DNA from: JAENVT01 sp963805445
GTDB taxonomy: Bacteria; Actinomycetota; Acidimicrobiia; Acidimicrobiales; Ilumatobacteraceae
Assembly: GCA_963805445.1 (NCBI GenBank)
Contig: CAWDUI010000047.1
Span: forward strand, 310,001-374,000
Direction of reading: 5' to 3'
Length of the DNA stretch: 64,000 nt
Under the pieces are notes generated by a model. It did no database searches, was not told where the DNA came from, and saw only the letters and a program-made list of their open reading frames with translations. A program made the translations under genes and the position numbers. How positions within the stretch are numbered: position 1 is the stretch's first letter; each line of letters begins with the position of its first letter. Of this stretch, positions 21,688 through 30,868 are shown piece by piece.

Positions 21688-23640
21688 TCAGTCGTCGGGT
21701 GCGGTTTCGGCGGCGCGTCGTTGCAGCTCGCCGACGATCGAGGCGTCGGCCAAGGTCGTTGTGTCGCCCAGGTTGCGGCCCTCGGCGACGTCGCGGAGCA
21801 ACCGGCGCATGATCTTGCCGCTCCGGGTCTTCGGGAGGTCGTTGGTGAAATAGATCGTCTTCGGCTTGGCGATGGCCCCGATCTCGGTCGCTACGTGGTT
21901 GCGTAGCTCGGCGATGTCGACATCGTGACCACCCCGCAACGTGACGTAGGCGATGATCGCCTGCCCGGTCGTGTCATCGAGCGCCCCGACGACAGCCGCC
22001 TCGGCCACGGCCGGGTGCGAGACCAGCGCCGACTCGACCTCGGTCGTGGAGATGCGGTGACCACTGACGTTCATCACGTCGTCGACACGGCCCAGCAACC
22101 ACAGGTAGCCCTCTTCATCGAGCTTGCAGCCATCGCCGGCGAAGTACCGACCTTCGTAGCGGCTCCAGTAGGTGTCGAAGTAGCGCTGCGGGTCGCCCCA
22201 GATGCCGCGCAGCATTCCGGGCCACGGCTTCGTCAGTGTCAGGTAGCCGCCGCCCTGATCGACACGGTGACCCTCGTCATCGACCACCTCGGCATTGATG
22301 CCCGGCAGGGGGAAGGTGGCAGAGCCCGGTTTGGTCGTGGTGGCGCCCGGCAACGGGCTGATCATGATCCCACCGGTTTCGGTCTGCCACCACGTGTCGA
22401 CCACGGGGCAGGCACCGCCGCCGATGTTCTCGCGGTACCACATCCACGCCTCGGGGTTGATCGGCTCGCCCACCGACCCGAGCACGCGCAGCGACGACAG
22501 GTCATGTTTCTGGGGCTCGGATGCACCCCATTTCATGAACGTTCGGATGGCTGTCGGCGCGGTGTAGAACTTGGTGACCTTGTACTTCTCGATGATCGAC
22601 CACAGGCGGTCGTTGCCGGGGTAGTTCGGCACGCCTTCGTACATCACGCTGGTCGCACCGTTGGCCAACGGCCCGTACACGATGTAGCTGTGGCCGGTGA
22701 CCCAGCCGACATCGGCAGTGCACCAGAACACGTCGGTCTCGGGATGCAGATCGAACACGAACTTGTGGGTGAAGGCGACCTGCGTGAGGTAGCCACCACT
22801 GGTGTGCATGATCCCCTTCGGCTTGCCCGTCGTGCCGCTGGTGTAGAGGAGGAACAGCAACTGCTCGGAATCCATCGGTTCCGCCGGGCAGACCGGATCG
22901 GCGGCGGCGATCAGATCGTGGTACCACAGGTCGCGGTCCGGCATCATCGTCACGTCGTTCCCGCCACGCCGCACGACGACGACGTGCTCGATCGTCGGGC
23001 TCGAGGCGATCGCCTCGTCGGCTGCCGGCTTCAGCGCGAACACCTCGCCGCGCCGGTAGCCGCCGTCGGCGGTGATCAACACCTTGGCTTCGGCGTCGTT
23101 GATGCGATCCGACAGCGATTGAGCACTGAAGCCACCGAACACCACGCTGTGCGGCGCGCCGATGCGAGCACACGCCAACATGGCGATCGCCGCTTCGGGA
23201 ATCATCGGGAGGTAGATGTTGACGCGGTCACCGCGCTGCACACCGAGACCCTTCAATGCGTTGGCGAAGCGCTGCACCTCGTCGAGCAATGCGGCGTACG
23301 TCAAGACGCGGGCATCGCCCGGCTCACCCTCCCAGTAGAACGCCACCTTGTCGCCTCGGCCGGCCTCGACGTGCCGATCGAGGCAGTTGTAGCTGACATT
23401 GAGCTGACCGCCGACGAACCACTTGGCATAGGGCAGCTCCCATTCACAGATCGTCTGCCAGTCGGTGCTCCACGACAACAGATCGGCAGCCTGCCGTGCC
23501 CAGAAGCCCTGGTAGTCCTCGGCGGCGTCGTCGTACAGCGAGGTGTCCGCGACCAACGTCTGCCGCTTGAAGTCGGCGGATGGTGGGAACTTGCGGTTCT
23601 CCAACATCAGGTCGTCGATGGTGTTGTGGTTGTCGCTCAT
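21688..23640 (-). CDS. acs: Acetyl-CoA synthetase
   Basis: AMP-forming acetate-CoA ligase, 650 residues, the usual length. It has the P-loop LLYTSGTTGKPKGIMHT, the adenylation motif YEGVPNYPG, the acyl-pocket VDTWWQTETGGIMI, hinge motif GRYFAGDGCKLDEEGYLWLLGRVDDVMNVSGHRIST (core: GRVDDVMNVSGHR), and the C-terminal acetylatable lysine in LPKTRSGKIMRRLLR. Trp in the WWQTE motif supports acetate or another short acid as substrate. It activates acetate for the TCA cycle. It is a monocistronic gene between two cell-envelope genes. Confidence 0.95.
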   Translation of the reverse strand: MSDNHNTIDDLMLENRKFPPSADFKRQTLVADTSLYDDAAEDYQGFWARQAADLLSWSTDWQTICEWELPYAKWFVGGQLNVSYNCLDRHVEAGRGDKVAFYWEGEPGDARVLTYAALLDEVQRFANALKGLGVQRGDRVNIYLPMIPEAAIAMLACARIGAPHSVVFGGFSAQSLSDRINDAEAKVLITADGGYRRGEVFALKPAADEAIASSPTIEHVVVVRRGGNDVTMMPDRDLWYHDLIAAADPVCPAEPMDSEQLLFLLYTSGTTGKPKGIMHTSGGYLTQVAFTHKFVFDLHPETDVFWCTADVGWVTGHSYIVYGPLANGATSVMYEGVPNYPGNDRLWSIIEKYKVTKFYTAPTAIRTFMKWGASEPQKHDLSSLRVLGSVGEPINPEAWMWYRENIGGGACPVVDTWWQTETGGIMISPLPGATTTKPGSATFPLPGINAEVVDDEGHRVDQGGGYLTLTKPWPGMLRGIWGDPQRYFDTYWSRYEGRYFAGDGCKLDEEGYLWLLGRVDDVMNVSGHRISTTEVESALVSHPAVAEAAVVGALDDTTGQAIIAYVTLRGGHDVDIAELRNHVATEIGAIAKPKTIYFTNDLPKTRSGKIMRRLLRDVAEGRNLGDTTTLADASIVGELQRRAAETAPDD

Positions 23641-23696
23641 GTCGTAACCCCCACGGTCACGTTAGCGAAACCAGATCATCACCACCTTGCGCAGCA

Positions 23697-23736
23697 GTGA
23701 CGTGCCGCCCGCCGTCCTACAGGGCGGGAACGTCAC
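23697..23736 (-). terminator. Hairpin after the LPXTG surface-protein gene
   Basis: A nested inverted repeat: GTGACG pairs with CGTCAC on the outside and CCCGCC with GGCGGG inside, around a short loop. It starts 14 bases after the surface-protein stop and lies before acs on the same strand. No T-run. Confidence 0.5.
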
Positions 23737-23749
23737 GGCTGACATCTGG

Positions 23750-26562
23750 TTACGCCGTCGTGGTGCGGCGACGCCGGCCGACCAACAACGCCGCAAGCGC
23801 CGACGGCCATCATGATCGAGGCGAGCGTCAAGGGCCCGACAGGCGAGTTCCCTCCGGTGCGAGGCAACTGTGGCTGCGTGGCGCCGGTACCCGGACCGGA
23901 CGCCGGCGGCACAGGAGCTTCGCTGGCCACATTGCCGGGGGCGGTACCACGGGAACCGAAGCCGAGTCGGTGTTGTCGCTCGGATCGGGATCAGTGGCTC
24001 CCGATCCGACGGTCGCAGTGTTGGTGACCTGTGGGTTGACCGGCCCGACGACGTTGGTGTGCACGGTGATCGTGGCCGTTGCACCATTGGCGAGGGCTGG
24101 CGTCGTGCATTCCACCGTTTGCGCAGTGGTGGTGCACGACACGCCCACAGCAGTCACCGAGACAACGGTGAACGCAGACGGCAGCACGTCGGTGACGACC
24201 ACGTCGGTCGCCGTGTCGGGACCGTGGTTGGCCACAACCAGCAACCAGTCGATCGTGCCCCCGATGACGGCCGGCGACGTGGTGACCGACTTGTCGATCG
24301 ACAGGTCAGCCGTACGGACCACCGGCGTCGTTTCGGTGTCGATGGTCGTGACAGCGTGGGAAGGATCGATCGTCCCGACCGCCTGCGCCGTGTTGACCAC
24401 GCTGTTACCGAGGTACGAGGCATCGAGGGTGACCGTGACGGTGATGGCCGGAGCCGAGGTACCAGGTTGCAGCGAGTCGCCGAAGGTACACACGATCGGG
24501 TCGGAGTCGTTGCAGGTCCACGGGGCCGGCGCGGTGACACTGACCAGACTGAGGGACGCCGGAAGGTCGTCGGTCACCGTCGTGTTCGGCTGGAACGACG
24601 ACGGACCGTTGTTGGCCACCGTGATGTTGTAGTGGTACGTACCCCCCGGATGAACGCTGTCGACATCGTCGACCTTGTCGATCGTCAGGACCGCGTCGCG
24701 GATGACGTCTGTGGATTGCGCAGGCCACGTTGTTGCTCTCTTGATCGCACACGGGGACACAACCGTCGCCGACGCAGGCCGGATCACCCGGCGTATCGAC
24801 GAATGCCATGTTGGTGTACGTGCCGCTGTCCGCATCGGGCCCGGCAAGCACGGTCACGGTGAGGATCACCGGCGGGTCGGCGACTTCCAGATCCGCTGAA
24901 TCGATCGAGCACGTCAGCGTCTGACCGGCGGCGGTGCAGTTGTCGGGGAACGACACGAACTCGAGACCGGCCGGCAACTGATCAGTGACCATGACGTTGT
25001 CGGCCACCTCAGCATCGCGAGGCCCGAGGTTGTCGACGGTGATGGTGTAGTCGAATGGATCACCACCGGCAACCTTGACCTGACCGTCATCGGTCTTGGT
25101 GATCGCCAGATCGATCGGATCGTGCTCGTTGGTCAGGATGCAGGTGACGTGCTGGCCGAGGGCCAGTGTGACACCACCGGTGTTGACGTCGTACACCACC
25201 GGACCGTTGGCATCGGTGCAATCGATGCCCACCAGGCGGTAGCCCGCGACCGGCACCTCCGACACCGTGTGCGATCCCTTGTGCTCGTTCTGGGCCACGT
25301 TCTGCGGAACATCGGAGCCATCGATCTGGAGTTGGAAGGCGCTCGGAGGTGCTGTCTCGACACTGTCGGGGTTGACGTGCTTGATCACCGTCAACGTCGG
25401 CGCCTTGTCGGCGTTCGACACGGTGCACTTCACGTTCTGCCCGACGGCCAGATCGATTGCGCCGCCGTCACCGACGGTTGCGTCGTCGGCCAGGTCGACA
25501 CAGGTGATTCCGGTCTGGTCGTAGTTGGGACGAGCCAGCTCGTCGATCGTGTGAGCACCCGGCGCCACCTCGTGGGCCACGTTCTGGCTGACACCGGCGC
25601 CATCGATGCGCAACTGGAAGTCGGGGCTCTGCAACGTGCCGCCCCACGCATTGGTCACGTCTTTGACGACCGTGATGGTGCTCACGGCACTGAACGTGTT
25701 GGTCAGCGTGCAAGTCGCGTTCTGGCCGTCGCCGAGGACCAACGGCTCGGCAAGTGGCGCATCGGTGTCGCTGTCGACGCACACCACGCTGGTCAGCTCG
25801 TAGTCGGGATCAGCAACCTCGGCGACCTCGATCGGAGTGTTGGAGAGCGTGTCAGTGGCAGTGTCTTGCGGCACTGGGTCGCCGGAAAGCGTCATCTGGA
25901 AGTCAGCGGCAACCTTGGGGCCACCGATGACCACCTTGTGCACCGTGACCGTCGGGGCGATGGGGCCGTTGCAACCCTGGCCGTCGTCGTCACCCTCGTC
26001 GTCGTGGCCGTCGTCGCTCTTGCCGTCGTCGTGGCTGTCGTCGTGCTTGCCGTCGTCGCTCTTGCCGTCGTCGCTCTTGCCGTCGTCGCTCTTGCCGTCG
26101 TCGTACTTGCCGTCGTGCGTGGCGTCGTCGTGTCTTGCCGTCGTCGCTGTTGCCGTCGTCGTCGTCGTCGTGCTTGCCGTCGTCGCTGCTTGCCGTCGTC
26201 GCTCTTGCCGTCGTCTGGCTGTCGTGGTGGCTGTGCTGATCTTGGTCGTCGCCGTCATCGTCGTGCTCGTGGCCGTCAGTGTTCTGGCACTCGTCGTCAC
26301 CCTTGCCGTCGTCGTGCGTGCCGTCGTCGTGGCCGTCGTCGCCCTGACCGTCGTCGTGGCTGTCGTCCTTGCCGTCGTCGTGCTTGCCGTCGTCACTCTT
26401 GCCGTAGTTCGCCGTGCCCGTCGCACTCGCGCTCATCAGCCCCGGTGCGGCAACCACGATGCCGGCCACCAACAGCAGGAAGGTTCCTGCCAAGGCCGCG
26501 ACCCGCGTCCGCCCGCTCCGTCGCTTTGCATTCGAACCGCCGTCTCGAATGACGTACCTCAT
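23750..26562 (-). CDS. LPXTG-anchored surface protein with DDGK repeats, SpaA-like and DUF11 domains; several frame breaks
   Basis: About 937 codons once bridged. ATG 26562 follows AAGGA. Order: N-terminal hydrophobic export signal (LAGTFLLLVAGIVVAAPGLM), a ~140-residue low-complexity D/G/K/H region (DDGKSDDGK, HDDGK), then three prealbumin-like repeats, each ending in a Cys motif (CTLTNTF, CTVSNA, CILTNEH). At least three DUF11 domains follow (LAITKTDDGQ, LTIDKVDDVD, LSIDKSVTTS). The end is a sortase signal, LPRTGGN, a hydrophobic helix and an RRRR tail ending RRRRTTTA. Breaks are near 26190-26215, 26135, 24715, 23930 and 23795. It is exported and probably wall-anchored, in adhesion or matrix. 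Breaks are either read errors in repeats or decay. Confidence 0.75.
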
Positions 26563-26662
26563 GAATTGTCCTTCCAACCGGGCCCGATCAGTCGGATTGC
26601 CCGCCTCGCTCGGGGGCCAGAATAAGTGATCGCCACGTTCCGTGACGATGAGCCATTCGACT

Positions 26663-26677
26663 CACTCACAGTGAGTG
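26663..26677. promoter_or_regulatory. Palindrome upstream of the surface-protein gene (putative operator)
   Basis: CACTCAC-A-GTGAGTG is a perfect 7+7 bp palindrome 101 bp upstream of the surface-protein ATG and 29 bp after the methyltransferase stop. Its length and symmetry suit a dimeric repressor or activator. The A/T-richer sequence next to it (AACTAGCACTC) could hold a promoter. No partner regulator is encoded nearby. Confidence 0.35.
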
Positions 26678-26705
26678 CTAGTTACACTACTTTGTGTGGT
26701 TTCTC

Positions 26706-27758
26706 TCAAATCACGCACGCAGCGCGGTCGCGGTGGGCCGGTACGAGCCACGAAAGCGCCGAAAACCCGCCAAGGCCACGAGGATCGAGCAGCGCCTCGG
26801 CCTCGCCCGCCCGGCTGCGCATCGTCAACGCGGCAACATCGGGTCGGGCGGCCGCAGCGGTCCATGCACGGCGTCCCTCCTCGACGAGCTCGTCGATCCC
26901 CCATCGACGCAAGAAGTCGCCTTGTGATTCGTTGACGTGGGGTCCAGGCAGCTGATCGATACAAACCTGCGCCGTGATGTCTTGCTCGCCAGGGTCGCTG
27001 AGGTAGTGCTCGCCACGACCATGGCCACGATAGGTGCGCAGCCAAGCGCGCCACGGCTGACCAGCCAACTGTGTCGTCGTCGCGGTGCAGTAGTCGAAAA
27101 CCAAGACACTGCCTTGACGAACGATTGCACTCATTTCGGTGACCAATACGGCAGCACGATCCTGCACGGGCAACCGCGAGCCGAGGGTGGCCGTCTCAGG
27201 CAACCAAACCCATGCGGGGTCCCCGGCAAGCGTGGTCTCGACACACCGCGAATCACTCCCGAGCGACACCATCGCCTCGCGCCAGGCGCCATCGAAGACG
27301 GCGAGCCGAAACGGAACGTTGTCGAGCAGTTCGTTGGCGATCACCACTCCGCTGGCGAGTGCGTGCCCGGGAGGCGCGGCCATCGAACACACTCCGGCGG
27401 GGTGCTGCTGCCGCTGCACCGCCGACACCTCCACTGCTACATAGCGATCCCGCCAGCGCGGCGCTGCGGCCAACACGGAGCGCGCGAGGGTGCCCGGCCC
27501 GGCCCCGATTTCGACGATCGTGAAGTCCGCCGGCTCACCCAGGCGACGCCACTCCGCATCGATCCATCGGGCCACGACGGCCCCGAACAAGGGCCCGACC
27601 TCCGGCGAGGTGATGAAGTCGCCGCGGCGGCCGGCCTGGCCGCCCGAGGTGTAGAAACCGTGATCGCCGTAGAGCGCGATGCGCATGAACTCGTCGAAAG
27701 GGATGGCACCACCGGCGGCGACGATCGCCGCCCGTACCTCGTCAGAGGCCGAATGCAC
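26706..27758 (-). CDS. MidA/NDUFAF7-type SAM-dependent methyltransferase, coupled to nuoN
   Basis: 350 residues from GTG 27758, the start that matches the family N-terminus (ASDEVRAAIVAAGGAIPFDEFMRIALYG). Conserved family features are HGFYTSGGQAGRRGDFITSPEVGPLFG, the SAM-binding EIGAGPGTLARSVL, and ANELLDNVPF. This is the COG1565/DUF185 family. The human member NDUFAF7 dimethylates an Arg of the complex I 49-kDa subunit and is needed for assembly (established knowledge). Here the start overlaps the nuoN stop by 17 bp in the complex I operon that lacks nuoEFG. The obvious inferred substrate is NuoD, which keeps the equivalent HRG motif (Arg69). Confidence 0.85.
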   Translation of the reverse strand: MHSASDEVRAAIVAAGGAIPFDEFMRIALYGDHGFYTSGGQAGRRGDFITSPEVGPLFGAVVARWIDAEWRRLGEPADFTIVEIGAGPGTLARSVLAAAPRWRDRYVAVEVSAVQRQQHPAGVCSMAAPPGHALASGVVIANELLDNVPFRLAVFDGAWREAMVSLGSDSRCVETTLAGDPAWVWLPETATLGSRLPVQDRAAVLVTEMSAIVRQGSVLVFDYCTATTTQLAGQPWRAWLRTYRGHGRGEHYLSDPGEQDITAQVCIDQLPGPHVNESQGDFLRRWGIDELVEEGRRAWTAAAARPDVAALTMRSRAGEAEALLDPRGLGGFSALSWLVPAHRDRAACVI

Positions 27759-29257
27759 CAGCAAGCTCGGTGATGCCGCCGTAGCCGGTGATCCCGGGCA
27801 ACACGCCGAACACCAAGGTGGCAATGCCGGTGATCGCCAGTGCGGCCTTGATCGAGCCGGGAATCCGCACAGGTGTGACATCGCCGAGCGGGGCCGGCTT
27901 CATCCACATCTCGCGCATCACCGTGACGTAGTACGCGGTCGCGATCACCGCGTTGACGGCGCCGATCACCGCAATGCTGTAGCCCCACCCACTGCGGGCG
28001 GTGAGCACGGCGTTGAACGCCCCGAACTTGGCGTACCAGCCGCCGAGCGGCGGGATCCCGGCGAGAGAGGCGAGGAAAGCCGTCATCAGCACGGCCAGCC
28101 CCGGCGCATAGCCGAACAGGCCTCCGAAGCTGGCGATCTCGCCGCTGCGCGTCTTGCGGCTGACTGCGATGATCACCGCGAACGCACCGAGGTTGGTGGC
28201 CGCGTAGATGATGAGGTAGACGACGATCGCCCGCAACGATGCCTCTGCCGAACGGGTGGACCCGGCGACGACCAGCGGCATCAGGATGAAGCCACCCTGA
28301 CTGATGCTCGAGTAGGCGAGCATGCGCACGATGTTGGTCTGTTTCAGCGCCAGCACGTTGCCGACGGTCATCGTCAGTGCCGACAGCACCCAGATGAACG
28401 GGCGATACACGTCGGTGGCGTGCGGGAACGCGAGGTACACCATCAGGATCAGCGCCACGAACCCGGCCGCCTTCGACGCCACGCTCAAGAACGCGGTCAC
28501 GGGTGTGGGCGCGCCCTTCGTAGGTGTCGGGCGCCCAGGTGTGGAATGGCACCGCGCTGACCTTGAAGGCGAAGCCGACGATGACGAACACGATGCCCAT
28601 CACTTCGATGCCCCCGAGCTTGCCCTTGCCGGTGATGAGCTCGCCGATCTTGGTGAGCTTGGTGCTGCCGGTGGCGCCGTACAGCAGGCTCATGCCGTAG
28701 AGCATCACCGCGCTGGCGAACACGCCGAGCAGGAAGTACTTCACGCCGGCCTCGTTGCTCTTGCGATCGCGCTTGCGCCACGCCGCCATCATGTAGGCGG
28801 GGATCGAGAGGAACTCGAGGGCGACGAACACGCTGATGAGGTCGCGGGCGGAGCTCATCATCACCATGCCCAAGATGCTGCTGAGCAGCATCACGTAGTA
28901 CTCGCCCTGGTGGTAGCCACCCTCTTCGATCTCGTGCGTCGACAGCAGCACCACCACGTACCCGGTCATCAAGAACAGCGCCTTCAGCACCAGGCTGAAG
29001 TGGTCGACCACGTAGCGGTCGTCGAACATCGAGCGGACATCACTGCCGATGACCCCCAGCGTGACGACAGGCAGCAGGGCACCGAGCAGCACGAAACCCG
29101 ACAAGGTCGCCAAGATCCACCGCTTGCTGTCCGCGATGAACAGATCGACCATCAGCACCAGGGCGATGCCGGCGCCGAGCACCAACTCGGGCGCGAGGGC
29201 GTGGTAGTCGACCTTCGGTGACACGAAGCCACCGGCGGCGAGCAGCGACGAGAGCAT
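27742..29257 (-). CDS. nuoN: Complex I subunit NuoN (first operon), one frame break
   Basis: Antiporter-like membrane subunit of the proton-pumping module, about 504 residues. The N-terminal part (MLSSLLAAGGF to FKVSAVPFHTWAPDTYEG) and the C-terminal part (TAFLSVASKAAGF to ITELAGAFGL) are in different frames. The break is one extra base in the run at 28514-28516: removing it gives TYEGAPTPVTAFLS, the expected sequence. Conserved Lys/Glu of the family are in VALEFLSIPAYMM and KYFLLG. It is the last nuo gene of the operon and overlaps the MidA gene. Confidence 0.9.
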
Positions 29258-29261
29258 CCGC

Positions 29262-30860
29262 TTACTTCCTGAACACCGCGGTGAGCTGGTTGACAGCGGG
29301 ATCCATGATCTTGAACATCAGCTGCGGATAGACGCCGAACACCACGATGGCGATCAGCAGCGGCGTCCAGGCGATCCATTCGAAGATGGTCACGTCGTGG
29401 ATGTCGTCATGGTGTTCGTCGTTGGCGGCTGCGCCAGCGGCGTGAGCAGGCCCGCCGTGACCACTGAACTCCTTCGTCGGCTCGCCGAAGGCGGTGCGCT
29501 GATACAGCCACAGCAGGTAGCTGGCGGCCAGCACCGTGCCGACTGCGGCGACGACCATCAACGTGCGGAAGAGGGCGAGGCTGAGGCCTTGGGCCGGACT
29601 GTACGCGCTGAGGATTGCGGGGAACTCACCCCAGAACCCGGCGAGCCCGGGCAGGCCGAGCGACGCCATCGCACAGAATCCGAGGATCCAGCCGAGCCTC
29701 GGCATCTGCTTCAGCATGCCGCTGAGGCGGCTGATCTGCAGCGTGTGATAGCGCTCCTTCACCGACCCGGCGAGGAAGAACAACATGCCGGTGATGAGGC
29801 CGTGCGCCACCATGCCGAACAGCGCCGCGTTGATGCCGAGCGTGGTCAGCGTGGAGATACCGAGCATCACGAAACCCATGTGGGCGACCGACGAGAACGC
29901 GATCAGTCGTTTCATGTCGGTCTGCGCCAGGCAACCGAGCGCGCCGTAGATGATGCCGATCACGGCCAGCACGCCGATGATCGGTGCCCACTTCACCGCT
30001 GCTTGGGGCAGGAACGGCAAGGCGATGCGCACGAAGCCGTAGGTGCCGAGCTTCAGCAAGATGGCGGCGAGGATGACCGAGCCTTGCGTCGGCGCTTCAG
30101 TGTGGGCGTCGGGTAGCCAGGTGTGGAACGGGAACATCGGCACCTTCACGGCGAAGCCGATGAACATGCCGGCGAAGATCCAGATTGCGGTGTTCTTGGC
30201 GATGCCGCCACCGTTCTCGAGGAACCACTGGAACTTGAACGATGCCAACTCCGGCGTCGCACTGTTGTTCTTGGTGATGACGAACAAGGCGATGAACGAC
30301 ACGAGCATCAGCGCCGAACCGAACATGGTGTAGAGGAAGAACTTCAGCGACGCGTACTGGCGGTTCTCGCCACCCCACACACCGATCATGAAGTACATCG
30401 GCAGCAGAACCAGTTCGAAGAAGACGAAGAACAGGATCAGGTCCTGGGCGACGAACGTGCCGGCCATGCCGGTCTGCAGCACGAGCATGAGGATGAAGAA
30501 GGCCTTGGGATTCCCGGGCGAGGGAACGTGGTCCCACGAGTAGACCATCACCAGCAGCGTGATGACCATCGACAGCAGGTACAAGGGCAAGCTGATGCCA
30601 TCGAGGCCGATGGTGTAGGTCGCCTTGATCGGCTTGATCCAACTGTTGGTCGTGAAGAACTGCTGCTTGGCGCTCTGCCCGTAGTCGAACTGCACCAAGG
30701 TGTAGATCCCGACGAGCAGGGTGCCCACCGCGGTCACGATGGCAGTGCCTTTGACCAAGGTCTCTTCCCGCTTCGGGATGAACAGCATCACCAGCACGCC
30801 GGCCAGCGGCAGGAACGTGCCGAGGCTCAGCAGCCATTGTTGGTTTTGGAGTACTTCCAT
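29262..30860 (-). CDS. nuoM: Complex I subunit NuoM (first operon)
   Basis: Antiporter-like subunit, 532 residues, intact. About 14 hydrophobic helices are visible. Diagnostic motifs are TYTIGLDGISLPLYLL, FFVFFELVLLPMYFMIGVWGG (catalytic Glu in FELVLLP), KVPMFPFHTWLPDAHTEAPTQGSVILA and LIAFSSVAHMGFVMLGI. A His/Asp-rich loop (DEHHDDIHD) precedes the last helix. The start is the only reasonable ATG; nuoL lies 8 bp upstream. Confidence 0.95.
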   Translation of the reverse strand: MEVLQNQQWLLSLGTFLPLAGVLVMLFIPKREETLVKGTAIVTAVGTLLVGIYTLVQFDYGQSAKQQFFTTNSWIKPIKATYTIGLDGISLPLYLLSMVITLLVMVYSWDHVPSPGNPKAFFILMLVLQTGMAGTFVAQDLILFFVFFELVLLPMYFMIGVWGGENRQYASLKFFLYTMFGSALMLVSFIALFVITKNNSATPELASFKFQWFLENGGGIAKNTAIWIFAGMFIGFAVKVPMFPFHTWLPDAHTEAPTQGSVILAAILLKLGTYGFVRIALPFLPQAAVKWAPIIGVLAVIGIIYGALGCLAQTDMKRLIAFSSVAHMGFVMLGISTLTTLGINAALFGMVAHGLITGMLFFLAGSVKERYHTLQISRLSGMLKQMPRLGWILGFCAMASLGLPGLAGFWGEFPAILSAYSPAQGLSLALFRTLMVVAAVGTVLAASYLLWLYQRTAFGEPTKEFSGHGGPAHAAGAAANDEHHDDIHDVTIFEWIAWTPLLIAIVVFGVYPQLMFKIMDPAVNQLTAVFRK

Positions 30861-30868
30861 GGGTTCCT

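Noticed and set aside
25990..26410. CRISPR-like or VNTR-like repeat array
   Set aside because: The repeat is a trinucleotide pattern that encodes DDGK/HDD repeats of the surface protein. There are no spacers.
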